DNA of 64,000 nt from an uncultured Alphaproteobacteria bacterium (GTDB lineage: Bacteria; Pseudomonadota; Alphaproteobacteria; Methylaequorales; Methylaequoraceae), in assembly GCA_902550225.1 (NCBI GenBank), contig CACCYL010000002.1:1-64000 (forward strand), read 5' to 3'. The notes under the pieces are model-generated. The model did no database searches, had not been told where the DNA came from, and was given only the letters and a program-made list of their open reading frames with translations. Shown here piece by piece: positions 21,823 to 31,560 of the stretch. A program made the translations under genes and the position numbers. Position 1 is the stretch's first letter; each line of letters begins with the position of its first letter.

Positions 21823-24800
21823 AATATCAAATAAATTTGCACTAGATAAATCTTCATTAGAGTTTTTTTTAGCTGCCCAGTCCACTAAATACAACAAAAT
21901 TGCCTATTTTTCCAGTATTGAGTACGACTTCGATGACATCAAAAATAAATTACTTAAAATCAACTCTAAATTGAATGTAATTGAATTTCCAAGTTTTGAT
22001 TGTTTTTTTTTTTCAAATCTTTCACCTACTAATAAAAATAAATCTGATCGAATAAATTGTCTTCATAATTTAGTTTTCTCAGATTCTTCAGATAATATAA
22101 TAATAAGCTCTCTGAAAGCAATAACAACTAATACAATTAACATCGAAACAGTAAAGAAATTTCAATTAGTAATAAAAAACAGAAGCTCTTTGACATACGA
22201 CAAAATTCTTAATTTTTTAGTTGAAGGTGGGTATGAAAGAGTGGATTTTGTACATAATAAGGGAGAATTTGCAATTAGAGGAGAAATTATGGATATTTTC
22301 TCTCCAATTCATAGACAACCCCTTAGAATTTTATTTGATTTTGAAAAAATAGACAAACTTAATTTGTTTTCTACACAAGACCAACTTTCAACAAGTACTG
22401 TTGATGATTATTATTTATCCTTATCTTCTGAGTTTCAATTCAATTCAGAGAATATAGAATGTTTTAGAAGCTTATTTAGACAACTTAAACTAAAGGATAA
22501 AGCCGATTATTATAAATCACTTTCTCAGAAAATAGTTTTACCAGGTTCAGAACAGTTTTTTCCAATATTAAATAATAATTTTAATTCTTTTTTAGAATAT
22601 TTAGATGGTTATAAAATCCTTTTGGACTCAAATTTTGAAAAGGATTTCACACAAGTAACATCGGATTCATTTGACAATATTGATGAATATAAAGTTTTAA
22701 AAAAAATAAACTGTAATTATTTTTATAATTTAAAAGAACTAAATTCTAAAATTGAAAATAGATTTCATACTTTTTCATTCAATGAGTTAAATTTAAAAGA
22801 AGAAGGGATTAATTATTTTTCGTCAAGATATAACTTTAATAAAAATAAAATTCTAAATCAAAAAAAGTTAATAAATTTAATAAAAAAAAGAGAAATTATA
22901 ATTTTCTGTTATTCCTCAAATTTAAATAAAAAAAAAATTCTAAGTTTTTTAAATTCACAAAATATAAACTATATTGACACGTTTAAACAAGATTTTTTCG
23001 ATTTAACTAGAATAAACTTTAACTTCTTAGTTTATAAATTCACAATAAATAATAGTTTTGTTTTAAATTTTAATAATACTCATTCACTATATTTTATTGC
23101 CGACCAAGAAATTTATGGCAAAACTTCGAATAAATATATTTCTAAATCAATAAAAGAAGAAAATTTGATAGATGATTATTCAAATCTTAAAATTGGAGAT
23201 TATATAGTCCATAATGACCATGGTATTGGAAAATATAATGGACTTATATCCAGAACGTTTAACAACGTTGTTCAAGAGTTTTTAGAGTTGCTATATCACG
23301 GAAATGATAAATTGTTAATTCCAGTAGAAAACTTAGATCAGATTTCAAAATATGGTCAAAGTGAAATTAAGGTGAGCTTAGATAAGTTAGGTTTACAGAG
23401 TTGGCAGCAAAGAAGGGCTATTGTAAAGAATCGAATAAAAGACATAGCAGAGAATTTATTAAAAACTGCAGCTAAGAGAAAATTAGAAAAAGGTGATGTT
23501 CTCATCGCTAAATCTTTTGAGTATGAAAAATTCTCATCAGAGTTTGAGTTTACGGAAACATCAGATCAGTTAAAATCAATACAGCAAATTGAAAATGATT
23601 TGGCCTCAGGTACACCAATGGATCGTTTAATCTGCGGAGATGTAGGTTTTGGCAAAACAGAAATAGCAATGAGAGCTTCATTTATTTCTGTTTCAGCTGG
23701 ATTCCAAGTTGCATTGATATGCCCTAAATTACTTTTAGTGAATCAACACATAAAAAATTTTAAAAAAAGATTCAAAAATTTTGATTATGTAATAAAAAAA
23801 ATTTCAAGAATAGAATCAGATACTGAAAAAAAAAATCTTAAAGAAGAAATTGGAAACGGAAATATTGATATTCTAATTGGAACTCATGCAATATTATCAA
23901 GTGAACTCGTCTTTAAAAAGTTAGGTTTAATAATCATTGATGAGGAGCAGAGTTTTGGTGTTGAACAAAAAGAAATTCTAAAAAAATTTAAGCCAAATTG
24001 TCATATCCTGACTTTAACTGCAACACCAATTCCAAGAACATTACAATCGTCTATATTTCAATTAAAAAATATTTCATTAATTAAAACTCCACCTCTAAGT
24101 AGACTTAATATAAAAACCTATCTTATGTTAAAGGAAAAAAAACAAATAAAAAAAATTATTCAAAAAGAAATTAATCGTGATGGACAGGTTTTTTATGTTG
24201 CACCAAGAATTTCAGATTTAAATAATATCCAAAAAAATCTAAATAATCTCATTCCTAAAGAAAAAATAGAAGTAATTCATGGTAGATTGTCCAATAAAAA
24301 TATTGAAGAATCTTATAATAGATTCTTTTTAAAAAAGTCAAAAATATTGGTCTCAACAGCTATGATCGAATCTGGATTAGATATTTCTAATGTAAATACA
24401 ATAATTATTGAAAAGCCACAATTATTTGGTCTTTCTCAGTTATATCAGTTAAGAGGACGAGTAGGCAGATCAAATAGACAAGCATATGCATATTTGCTTC
24501 TTGATGATTTTAGAAATATAAGTGAAAATTCGATTCAAAAACTAAAAATAATCTCTAAAATTCAAAATCTTGGTGCAGGTTTGTCTATTGCTTCTAGTGA
24601 CCTTGATCTTAGAGGAGGCGGAAATATTGTTGGATCAGAACAGTCAGGTCATATTAAAGAAGTAGGTATTGAACTATATTATAAAATGCTCAAAGAAACT
24701 ATTGACGAACTTAAAAATATTAAGACAAATGATAGAGATTGGTCCCCAGTAATTAAACTTGGATTCGCAATTAGCATTCCAAAAAATTACATTAAAGATT

Positions 24801-25183
24801 TGGATATGAGATTAAGGTTTTATAGAAAAATATCAAATATAGTTAATATTGACGAATTAAAAGATATGTTATCCAACTTGAATGATAGATTCGGAAACAT
24901 TCCTAACTCTTTCAAAAATTTATTTCATATAATTGAAATTAAAATAAAAGCTAAACAAATGAATATAAAAAAAATTGAGAATACCAATAAAGGTTTTGTA
25001 CTGGAATTTAAAGATGATAATATGATGAATGTTGAAAAACTTATAAAATTAGTTGAAAAAAATGCTAAAATTTTAAAATTTTTGCCTGGTTCAAAGTTAT
25101 TTTTTAAGAATGTTAAAATTAAAGATGAAGAGAAAGTCATGAGTTTAAAAAATTTTTTACAAATACTCTCTAAACAAATATGA
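21815..25183 (+). CDS. mfd: transcription-repair coupling factor
   Basis: GDYIVHNDHGIGKYNGL, DRLICGDVGFGKTEIAMRA, DEEQSFGVEQKE. Confidence 0.97.
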   Translation: MNKISNKFALDKSSLEFFLAAQSTKYNKIAYFSSIEYDFDDIKNKLLKINSKLNVIEFPSFDCFFFSNLSPTNKNKSDRINCLHNLVFSDSSDNIIISSLKAITTNTINIETVKKFQLVIKNRSSLTYDKILNFLVEGGYERVDFVHNKGEFAIRGEIMDIFSPIHRQPLRILFDFEKIDKLNLFSTQDQLSTSTVDDYYLSLSSEFQFNSENIECFRSLFRQLKLKDKADYYKSLSQKIVLPGSEQFFPILNNNFNSFLEYLDGYKILLDSNFEKDFTQVTSDSFDNIDEYKVLKKINCNYFYNLKELNSKIENRFHTFSFNELNLKEEGINYFSSRYNFNKNKILNQKKLINLIKKREIIIFCYSSNLNKKKILSFLNSQNINYIDTFKQDFFDLTRINFNFLVYKFTINNSFVLNFNNTHSLYFIADQEIYGKTSNKYISKSIKEENLIDDYSNLKIGDYIVHNDHGIGKYNGLISRTFNNVVQEFLELLYHGNDKLLIPVENLDQISKYGQSEIKVSLDKLGLQSWQQRRAIVKNRIKDIAENLLKTAAKRKLEKGDVLIAKSFEYEKFSSEFEFTETSDQLKSIQQIENDLASGTPMDRLICGDVGFGKTEIAMRASFISVSAGFQVALICPKLLLVNQHIKNFKKRFKNFDYVIKKISRIESDTEKKNLKEEIGNGNIDILIGTHAILSSELVFKKLGLIIIDEEQSFGVEQKEILKKFKPNCHILTLTATPIPRTLQSSIFQLKNISLIKTPPLSRLNIKTYLMLKEKKQIKKIIQKEINRDGQVFYVAPRISDLNNIQKNLNNLIPKEKIEVIHGRLSNKNIEESYNRFFLKKSKILVSTAMIESGLDISNVNTIIIEKPQLFGLSQLYQLRGRVGRSNRQAYAYLLLDDFRNISENSIQKLKIISKIQNLGAGLSIASSDLDLRGGGNIVGSEQSGHIKEVGIELYYKMLKETIDELKNIKTNDRDWSPVIKLGFAISIPKNYIKDLDMRLRFYRKISNIVNIDELKDMLSNLNDRFGNIPNSFKNLFHIIEIKIKAKQMNIKKIENTNKGFVLEFKDDNMMNVEKLIKLVEKNAKILKFLPGSKLFFKNVKIKDEEKVMSLKNFLQILSKQI

Positions 25184-26361
25184 ATACTTCAAAGAAACAG
25201 ATTAATTTTAATTTGAACGATTTTCTTCCTTTTATTGACGGTTTGGATATTGCAATAAACTTTTCTTTAGTTATTTTTTTATCTTCTTTTCTTTTAGAGT
25301 CATTAGATACAAGAATAGGTATCGTTATTTTATGTTTTGTTACTTCATTATCTTTTATTTCCAGAATTTTTGACTTAAAAATTTCAAAGTTATTAGAAAA
25401 ATTAAAAATCAATAAAATAAATCTGTTTTTAATTTTATTCTTTCTCTACTTTATACCTGTTATAATTCAAAAGGAATTTCCAATTTTTTTGTCAATTGGA
25501 ATTTTCATTATTTTTAGGGTTTTTACAGGTATTATAATTTCATTAAGTTATAGAAATGTTTTAATAAACGAACAAAAATTTGCTACAAACGTTTTACAGT
25601 TGAAATATTGGATATTAATTTTTCTTGGAATTGCCTGCGGTTCAGTATTTTATAATTTAATGAATGAAATTTATTCAAATGATTTCATAAATAATGGTGG
25701 TTGGAAAATACTTTATGTAATAGTTATAACCTTACTTTTAGTAATATTTGTTCTTTCCAAATTTTATTTAAAAAAAAATCTTATTATAATTCTAGATTCC
25801 AATAATATAAAAAATAATACTTTTGTTACTAACTATTTAAATAGTTTTATTTTATTTATACCTATTTTATGTTTTTTACTTTTTTCTTTTTCTAATTGGC
25901 TACCAAAATTCAGTAACCCTGACAATTTATACTTTTTGAGTTATGGATTTTTATATTTATTTTTAACTAACTTAATTTTGTTTTTTATAACACCGCTTGC
26001 TAATATTGTAGGTAGAAGAAAATCTGTAATCTTTTTCAATTTATCGATTCTAATAATTTCCTCAATTTGCACATTTGTAGATCATTCATCAAGTTATAGT
26101 ATTGATTTTCTTAAATTTTTTTTATCTTTGGTGTCAAGTTTCACGATTTGTTGCTTTATCCTTCAACAGCAAATAAACAGAACTACAGAAAATTTATGTA
26201 TTTCAAGCTTAAACCTTTCTTTTCTTACCGCAGGTATATTTGTTTCGCCATTTGTCTTTATTGCAGTTAATTTTTCAATAAATTATTCTGTTATTTACAT
26301 ATTTTTATCAATAGTTTATTTTATAAATTATATAAAGATCGTTTTAAAAAAAGATGGATAA
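25180..26361 (+). CDS. MFS-like transporter
   Basis: ~12 hydrophobic segments. Confidence 0.6.
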   Translation: MNTSKKQINFNLNDFLPFIDGLDIAINFSLVIFLSSFLLESLDTRIGIVILCFVTSLSFISRIFDLKISKLLEKLKINKINLFLILFFLYFIPVIIQKEFPIFLSIGIFIIFRVFTGIIISLSYRNVLINEQKFATNVLQLKYWILIFLGIACGSVFYNLMNEIYSNDFINNGGWKILYVIVITLLLVIFVLSKFYLKKNLIIILDSNNIKNNTFVTNYLNSFILFIPILCFLLFSFSNWLPKFSNPDNLYFLSYGFLYLFLTNLILFFITPLANIVGRRKSVIFFNLSILIISSICTFVDHSSSYSIDFLKFFLSLVSSFTICCFILQQQINRTTENLCISSLNLSFLTAGIFVSPFVFIAVNFSINYSVIYIFLSIVYFINYIKIVLKKDG

Positions 26362-26674
26362 AATTTCAGCTTCACACATTTTGATTATGCATAAAGATTC
26401 TAAAGATTCTAGATCAAGTTTATCCAAAGATGACGCTATGAAACTTATCAATAAAATACATAATGAACTGACTAGTGAAAAGTCTTCTTTCAAGGATCTT
26501 GCTAGTAAACATTCTGAATGCTCCTCATCTGCATATGGAGGAAGTTTAGGAGAATTTGGCAAAGGAATGATGGTAAAGCCCTTCGAAGAAAGTGCCTTTT
26601 CTTTAAAAGTTGGTGAAATTTGTGAACCAATTGAAACTGAGTTTGGTTTTCATATAATTAAAAGAGATAAATAA
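26354..26674 (+). CDS. parvulin-type peptidyl-prolyl isomerase
   Basis: ASHILI...[39 protein letters not shown]...[11 protein letters not shown]. Confidence 0.93.
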   Translation: MDKISASHILIMHKDSKDSRSSLSKDDAMKLINKIHNELTSEKSSFKDLASKHSECSSSAYGGSLGEFGKGMMVKPFEESAFSLKVGEICEPIETEFGFHIIKRDK

Positions 26675-26696
26675 ATCCGTTAAATAATAAGAAACC

Positions 26697-26924
26697 TTAT
26701 TCTTTTAAATCTTCTGACCAAGCAGCTGCCAATAGCTGTCTGATTCTTAAAATATTTTCATTATCTTGAGTTTTAATATTTATATCTTTTTTTTTTTTTT
26801 TTACGCTAGCGTTTAACCACAACATTTCAATTGATTCAATTAAATTTTTTTTTTCAATTGAGGATAAATTATTGAAATTTTTAATAGACTCTTTCAAATT
26901 ACTTACTTCGTCGTCATGCGCCAT
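26697..26924 (-). CDS. hypothetical protein with Lys run
   Basis: 75-aa ORF, start overlaps stop of upstream small ORF (atggcgcatga). Confidence 0.55.
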   Translation of the reverse strand: MAHDDEVSNLKESIKNFNNLSSIEKKNLIESIEMLWLNASVKKKKKDINIKTQDNENILRIRQLLAAAWSEDLKE

Positions 26925-27060
26925 ATTCAGTTGCCATTTCGAATAAAAATCTTGTTTCTTTTTGATAAACTTCTTTATTAATAAATCCTTTTACATAAAG
27001 TTCTCTGACATTTTCCATTTCGTTTTTTATTGCTACCAATTTTTCTTCTGTATTTGTCAT
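26914..27060 (-). CDS. hypothetical small protein (48 aa, absent from ORF track)
   Basis: MTNTEEKLVAIKNEMENVRELYVKGFINKEVYQKETRFLFEMATEYGA*; translationally coupled to 26697..26924. Confidence 0.6.
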   Translation of the reverse strand: MTNTEEKLVAIKNEMENVRELYVKGFINKEVYQKETRFLFEMATEYGA

Positions 27061-27103
27061 ATTTTGATAATAATATAGTATTATATTTAGTAAACATTAT
27101 AAA

Positions 27104-27358
27104 ATGAAAAATAGACTTTCAAAATCTATTCAAAGATTAAAAAAAGAGAAAAAAATTTCTGATAAAGAGAAATCTGATTCAAAAGTTTTAACAGCGTATA
27201 ATGTAAAAATATTTAGAAATTTGTCCGAGAAATATGACTTATCATTAACATTAAATAATGAAAAAATTAATAAAGAAAATGATAAGGAACAAAATTTAAG
27301 TTTGGGTGCACAGATGACTCTAGAAAGAATAAAAAAAGGTGAGAATTTTAAGTTATAA
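27104..27358 (+). CDS. hypothetical protein
   Basis: 84-aa ORF overlapping next gene. Confidence 0.5.
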   Translation: MKNRLSKSIQRLKKEKKISDKEKSDSKVLTAYNVKIFRNLSEKYDLSLTLNNEKINKENDKEQNLSLGAQMTLERIKKGENFKL

Positions 27359-27821
27359 AATTCTCTTTTTTGTTATTTTTGGATTTACCGAGCTGCGATC
27401 AAACGAGTTCGCACTCATTCATTCAAAAAATTTTTCTAATTTGTTAGTAAAAATAGCCATTGATGATAATACAAAGCAAAAAGGTCTTATGAATATGAAA
27501 AAGTTAAACACTAATAATGGGATGCTTTTTATTTACGATGTACCGCAAATAGTCAAGTTCTGGATGTACAATACTTTCATTCCATTAGATATAATATTTA
27601 TTGACGATAGAAACATCATCAGTTCTATAAAAGAGGGTGTTCCAATGAAAAAAAAATTAATTTCATCTGAAATTAAAATTTCTGCTGTGTTAGAAATACC
27701 GAAAGGCTGTGCAAAAAAATTAAAAATTAAGAAAGGTCAAATTGTTTCTTGGATAATAAAAAAATCAGCTGAAATAAAAAATATTAGATATTTTCATTGT
27801 TTAAATTTAAAAGAAAAATAG
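27339..27821 (+). CDS. DUF192 family protein
   Basis: KQKGLMNMKKLNTNNGMLFIYDVPQIVKFWMYNTFIPLDIIFIDD. Confidence 0.9.
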   Translation: MRILSYKILFFVIFGFTELRSNEFALIHSKNFSNLLVKIAIDDNTKQKGLMNMKKLNTNNGMLFIYDVPQIVKFWMYNTFIPLDIIFIDDRNIISSIKEGVPMKKKLISSEIKISAVLEIPKGCAKKLKIKKGQIVSWIIKKSAEIKNIRYFHCLNLKEK

Positions 27822-27841
27822 AATAAAATGGGGAAATTGTT

Positions 27842-28465
27842 TTGGGAAAATTTATTGAAAAATATAAATTAGAAAATCCTAGCTTTAGCTTTGAGTTAAA
27901 TGAGCTAATTCAAAAAATTAAGTCTGAGAATAATCAAGAAACAGAAGATTTGTTTTCTACAATTAACTCACTTAGAGAAAAATTAGATCAATCTATTTTT
28001 GAAAAAAATACTGCAGTACAAAAAGCTATTTCATTAAAAAATGATGAAATAAACCAGTTAAAAACTTCTGTAAAAGAACTTAGAAATCAAATGGAGAAGC
28101 TAAGATTTGAAAAAAGAGAAGCAATTCAAATTCAAATTCAGGCTTCAGCTAATGAAATAAAACAACTTAAGTTGTCTTGTTCCGCATTAAGAGAAGAGCT
28201 TGAAAATTTAAAGTTCGAAAAACAAGAAGCTGTACAAAATGCGATAAAGAAATCTTCACTTGAAATTAGCGAATTAAAAGATGCAACTTCTGCTTTAAGA
28301 GACGAATTAGTTGAATCAAAGTTTTCAAAAAAACAAGCAATTCAAAAAGCGGTTTTAAATTCCAGTGATGAAATTAAACAACTTAAAAATTCAACACAAT
28401 CACTTAGAGACGAATTAGAAAAAGTAATAAAAAATTATGAAAAAAAAATCCAAAAAAAACAATAA
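27842..28465 (+). CDS. coiled-coil protein with four 36-aa repeats
   Basis: TTG start; FEKxxAxQxAI...EIxQLKxSxxxLRxELExxK repeated 4x; 8 nt upstream of cyclase gene. Confidence 0.75.
   Translation: MGKFIEKYKLENPSFSFELNELIQKIKSENNQETEDLFSTINSLREKLDQSIFEKNTAVQKAISLKNDEINQLKTSVKELRNQMEKLRFEKREAIQIQIQASANEIKQLKLSCSALREELENLKFEKQEAVQNAIKKSSLEISELKDATSALRDELVESKFSKKQAIQKAVLNSSDEIKQLKNSTQSLRDELEKVIKNYEKKIQKKQ
27998..28429 (+). repeat. 4 x 108-bp (36-aa) diverged coding repeat
   Basis: Aligned by translation: FEKNTAVQ.. / FEKREAIQ.. / FEKQEAVQ.. / FSKKQAIQ.. Confidence 0.8.
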
Positions 28466-28473
28466 GTTAAAAA

Positions 28474-30780
28474 ATGAAAAACGGTAACGAAAACATAGTC
28501 CAAACCTTGGAGAAGCTAAGAAGAACCGAGCTCTTACTTCAGATATCTAGAAAAATTGCTGGACTTAAATCCTTAGAGGAGATTTTGTGGACACTTATAG
28601 AATTCGTTACTAATGAGTTAGATGCAGATAGAGGAACATTATTTTTAAATGATAACGAAACTAATGAACTTTATTCAAGAGTTGCTCAAGGGGACTTGAC
28701 TCGCGAAATAAGAATTTTAAATAACGTGGGAATTGCAGGTGCAATTTTTCAAAACAAGTCTGGGGAAGTCATTCATGACGTTTATGCCGATTCCCGTTTT
28801 AACAAAGAAGTTGATCAGGAAACAGGTTATAAGACAAAAAATATGATTTGTTGTCCAGTTAAAACTGTTGACGGACTGACGATAGGCGTTATTCAAGTTT
28901 TAAATAAAAGAAAGGGAAGATTTACAAAAGATAATCTTTTCTTTGCAGAGTCAATTGCTACCCAAGCCGCTGTATCAATTCAAAATGCGCAAAATACGGA
29001 ACATTTTGAAAAAAAAAGAGCTAAAGAAATGGAGTTTATAAGTATTGTTTCTGATGTCACAGCTGAAATCGATTTAGGAGCTTTGCTGCAAAGAGTGATG
29101 GAGGAGGCAACACGAATGCTCAATGCTGACAGGGCTACATTATTTTTAAATGATGAAAAAACCAATGAATTATTTTCAAGGGTAGCTATGGGGGAAGGCA
29201 TTGGTGAGATAAGACTTCCTAACACTGCAGGAATTGCAGGATCAGTTTTTACTTCTGGTAAATCAATGAATATTCCCTATGCCTATGCTGATTTAAGATT
29301 TAATCCTTCATTTGATAAACAGACAGGGTATTTTACTCGTTCGATTTTGTGTGTACCTGTTGTAAATAAAGAGGGTAAGGTAATTGGTTGTACACAAGTT
29401 TTAAATAAGAGTGGTGGCAAGTTTACAGATGAAGATGAATCTAGGTTAAAGGCATTTACTCAACAAGTTGCAATTGCTCTTGAAAATGCCAAGCTTTTTG
29501 AAGATGTATCTAAATCTAGAAAGTATAACGAAAGTATGCTTTCTAGTATGTCTAACGGAGTTATAACAATCAATAGTGAAGAAGAAATTGTTACTTGCAA
29601 CAAATCTGGCTTAAAAATACTGCGAACTAAAGATTTAGATATAATAAAAAAGCAATCCAAAGATTTTTTTTCTGGAAATAAAAAATGGATATATGAGAAA
29701 ATTAAGAGTGTTGGTGAATCAAAAGAACCAGAAATTATTGTTGACGCTGAAATAGAGGTTTTCGACAATGAAACAGAAAAAGAAGAAAAAATATCAGTAA
29801 ATTTGACAATACTTCCACTGATAAATGAAGATAGTGATGGAAGAACAGATCAATCAGACAATTTTCTTGGCACTTTATTGATGTTTGAAGATATTTCTTC
29901 AGAAAAAAGAATGAAATCAACAATGTCTAGATACATGGATCCTGGAATAGCAGATCAATTATTAGAGGATGGATCAGACATCATGGGAGGGCTAGAAACA
30001 ACCGCAACGTTGTTGTTTTCTGATTTAAGAAGTTTTACTACCATTACAGAGTCGTTGGGTGCTCAGGGTACTGTAAAATTATTAAATGAATATTTTGAAA
30101 TAATGGTTGAATGCATATCAGAGCAGGGGGGTATGTTAGACAAATTTATTGGAGATGCAATTATGGCGGCATTTGGTCTTCCAATATCACATGAAGATGA
30201 CGAAGATAGGGGTGTTAAAGCTGGTATCAATATGATCAAAAGATTATGGGAGTGGAACGAGCAAAGAGAAAAAGACGGCAAACCTCCTGTTGATATGGGA
30301 TTAGGATTAAATACGGACAAAATTGTGGCAGGAAATATCGGATCACAAAAAAGAATGGATTACACGATGATCGGTGACGGTGTGAATTTAGCAGCGCGTT
30401 TAGAAAGTGCATGCAAACAATATAGTGCAAGAATTTTAATTAGTGACTATACATTTAAAAAACTAAAAGGAACTTATCGCATTAGGTATATTGATGATGT
30501 TGTTGTTAAAGGAAAAAACGAACCTATTGGTGTTCATGAAGTTTTAGATTATCACACTGATAAAACTTTTCCGAATTTAATGGATGTTGTAAATCATTTT
30601 AATGAAGGTAGAAAACATTATAAAAGTGGAAGTTTTGAAAAAGCTATTTCATCTTTTAATGAATGTCTTAAATCAAATTCTCAAGATAACTTATCAAAAA
30701 CATACATTGAGAGATGCAATTTGTTAATAGAGGAGAAACCAACTGATTGGAACGGTGTTTGGGTAATGAAAAGCAAATGA
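28474..30780 (+). CDS. GAF-GAF-(PAS-like)-class III adenylate/guanylate cyclase
   Basis: Two GAF domains; LFSDLRSFTTITESL, FIGDAIMAAFG, MDYTMIGDGVNLAARLE; C-terminal DWNGVWVMKSK. Confidence 0.93.
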   Translation: MKNGNENIVQTLEKLRRTELLLQISRKIAGLKSLEEILWTLIEFVTNELDADRGTLFLNDNETNELYSRVAQGDLTREIRILNNVGIAGAIFQNKSGEVIHDVYADSRFNKEVDQETGYKTKNMICCPVKTVDGLTIGVIQVLNKRKGRFTKDNLFFAESIATQAAVSIQNAQNTEHFEKKRAKEMEFISIVSDVTAEIDLGALLQRVMEEATRMLNADRATLFLNDEKTNELFSRVAMGEGIGEIRLPNTAGIAGSVFTSGKSMNIPYAYADLRFNPSFDKQTGYFTRSILCVPVVNKEGKVIGCTQVLNKSGGKFTDEDESRLKAFTQQVAIALENAKLFEDVSKSRKYNESMLSSMSNGVITINSEEEIVTCNKSGLKILRTKDLDIIKKQSKDFFSGNKKWIYEKIKSVGESKEPEIIVDAEIEVFDNETEKEEKISVNLTILPLINEDSDGRTDQSDNFLGTLLMFEDISSEKRMKSTMSRYMDPGIADQLLEDGSDIMGGLETTATLLFSDLRSFTTITESLGAQGTVKLLNEYFEIMVECISEQGGMLDKFIGDAIMAAFGLPISHEDDEDRGVKAGINMIKRLWEWNEQREKDGKPPVDMGLGLNTDKIVAGNIGSQKRMDYTMIGDGVNLAARLESACKQYSARILISDYTFKKLKGTYRIRYIDDVVVKGKNEPIGVHEVLDYHTDKTFPNLMDVVNHFNEGRKHYKSGSFEKAISSFNECLKSNSQDNLSKTYIERCNLLIEEKPTDWNGVWVMKSK

Positions 30781-31499
30781 GGAATTTTCCATTAGACAAG
30801 GGTTTACCAAGTGTAGATTATATAGTTAAGAACTGGCCTAACACAAAATGTATTTTAAAAAAATATATTTTGTCAAATCATAAACAACCCAATTTATACT
30901 CGATAGCTATAATATGTTTGAAAGAGTTAAAAGTTTTTAAGTTAAAAGACTATAAATCAATTATTAGAAAATTATCAAAATTATGTTTAAGAAATACTTG
31001 TTTCAATACATATCATGATTCTCATCACTTTAAGTCAGTTTTGGTAATTTCATGCATATTAGGAAAACAATTAAATTTAAAATATAAGGATAGGCTTTTA
31101 TTGGTCATAATAGCCCTTACTCACGATATGAATCATCAGGGTAGGAGGATACTTATTAGCAAACCATACTATCAGGAATTAAAAAGCTATGCCGGATTAG
31201 AAAAAATTTTATTCAAAAAAATCTTTGTTTTTAAAGAATTGAAAAGGATTAAGAAAATATTTGAGAGTACCTTTTTCCCCGTTAAACCAGAAAATGTAGT
31301 AGATGATCTTGAGAAAATAATTTTAGATGCTGATATATTATCATCCCTAATGTTTGGTCCGCAAGTTGGAGTGAAACTCGCTAGAAGACTGAAACAAGAA
31401 ATTAGGTATAATGATGACTCTGAACTACTTTTTTCAAATTTTCTTAAACTTTTAGGGGGAAAATGTTTATATCTAGATTATTCAAAAAAATCATGTTAA
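30747..31499 (+). CDS. HD-domain / class I-like 3',5'-cyclic nucleotide phosphodiesterase (putative)
   Basis: FNTYHDSHHFKSVLVI...IALTHDMNHQGRRI resembles YHNxxHAxxV...HDxxHxG of PDEase_I; overlaps cyclase 3' end. Confidence 0.65.
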   Translation: MERCLGNEKQMRNFPLDKGLPSVDYIVKNWPNTKCILKKYILSNHKQPNLYSIAIICLKELKVFKLKDYKSIIRKLSKLCLRNTCFNTYHDSHHFKSVLVISCILGKQLNLKYKDRLLLVIIALTHDMNHQGRRILISKPYYQELKSYAGLEKILFKKIFVFKELKRIKKIFESTFFPVKPENVVDDLEKIILDADILSSLMFGPQVGVKLARRLKQEIRYNDDSELLFSNFLKLLGGKCLYLDYSKKSC

Positions 31500-31532
31500 T
31501 AATAAACTATTATGAAACGTTGTCGTTAAAAG

Positions 31533-31560
31533 TTATTCACAGTTATGAAATTGTGGATAA
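31533..31560. promoter_or_regulatory. Inverted pair of DnaA-box-like 9-mers
   Basis: ttattcaca (31533-31541, one mismatch to TTATCCACA) and tgtggataa (31552-31560, exact reverse complement). Confidence 0.3.

Noticed and set aside
31533-31560. Replication origin
   Set aside because: Only two DnaA-like boxes, no dnaA/parA neighbourhood or box cluster in this window.
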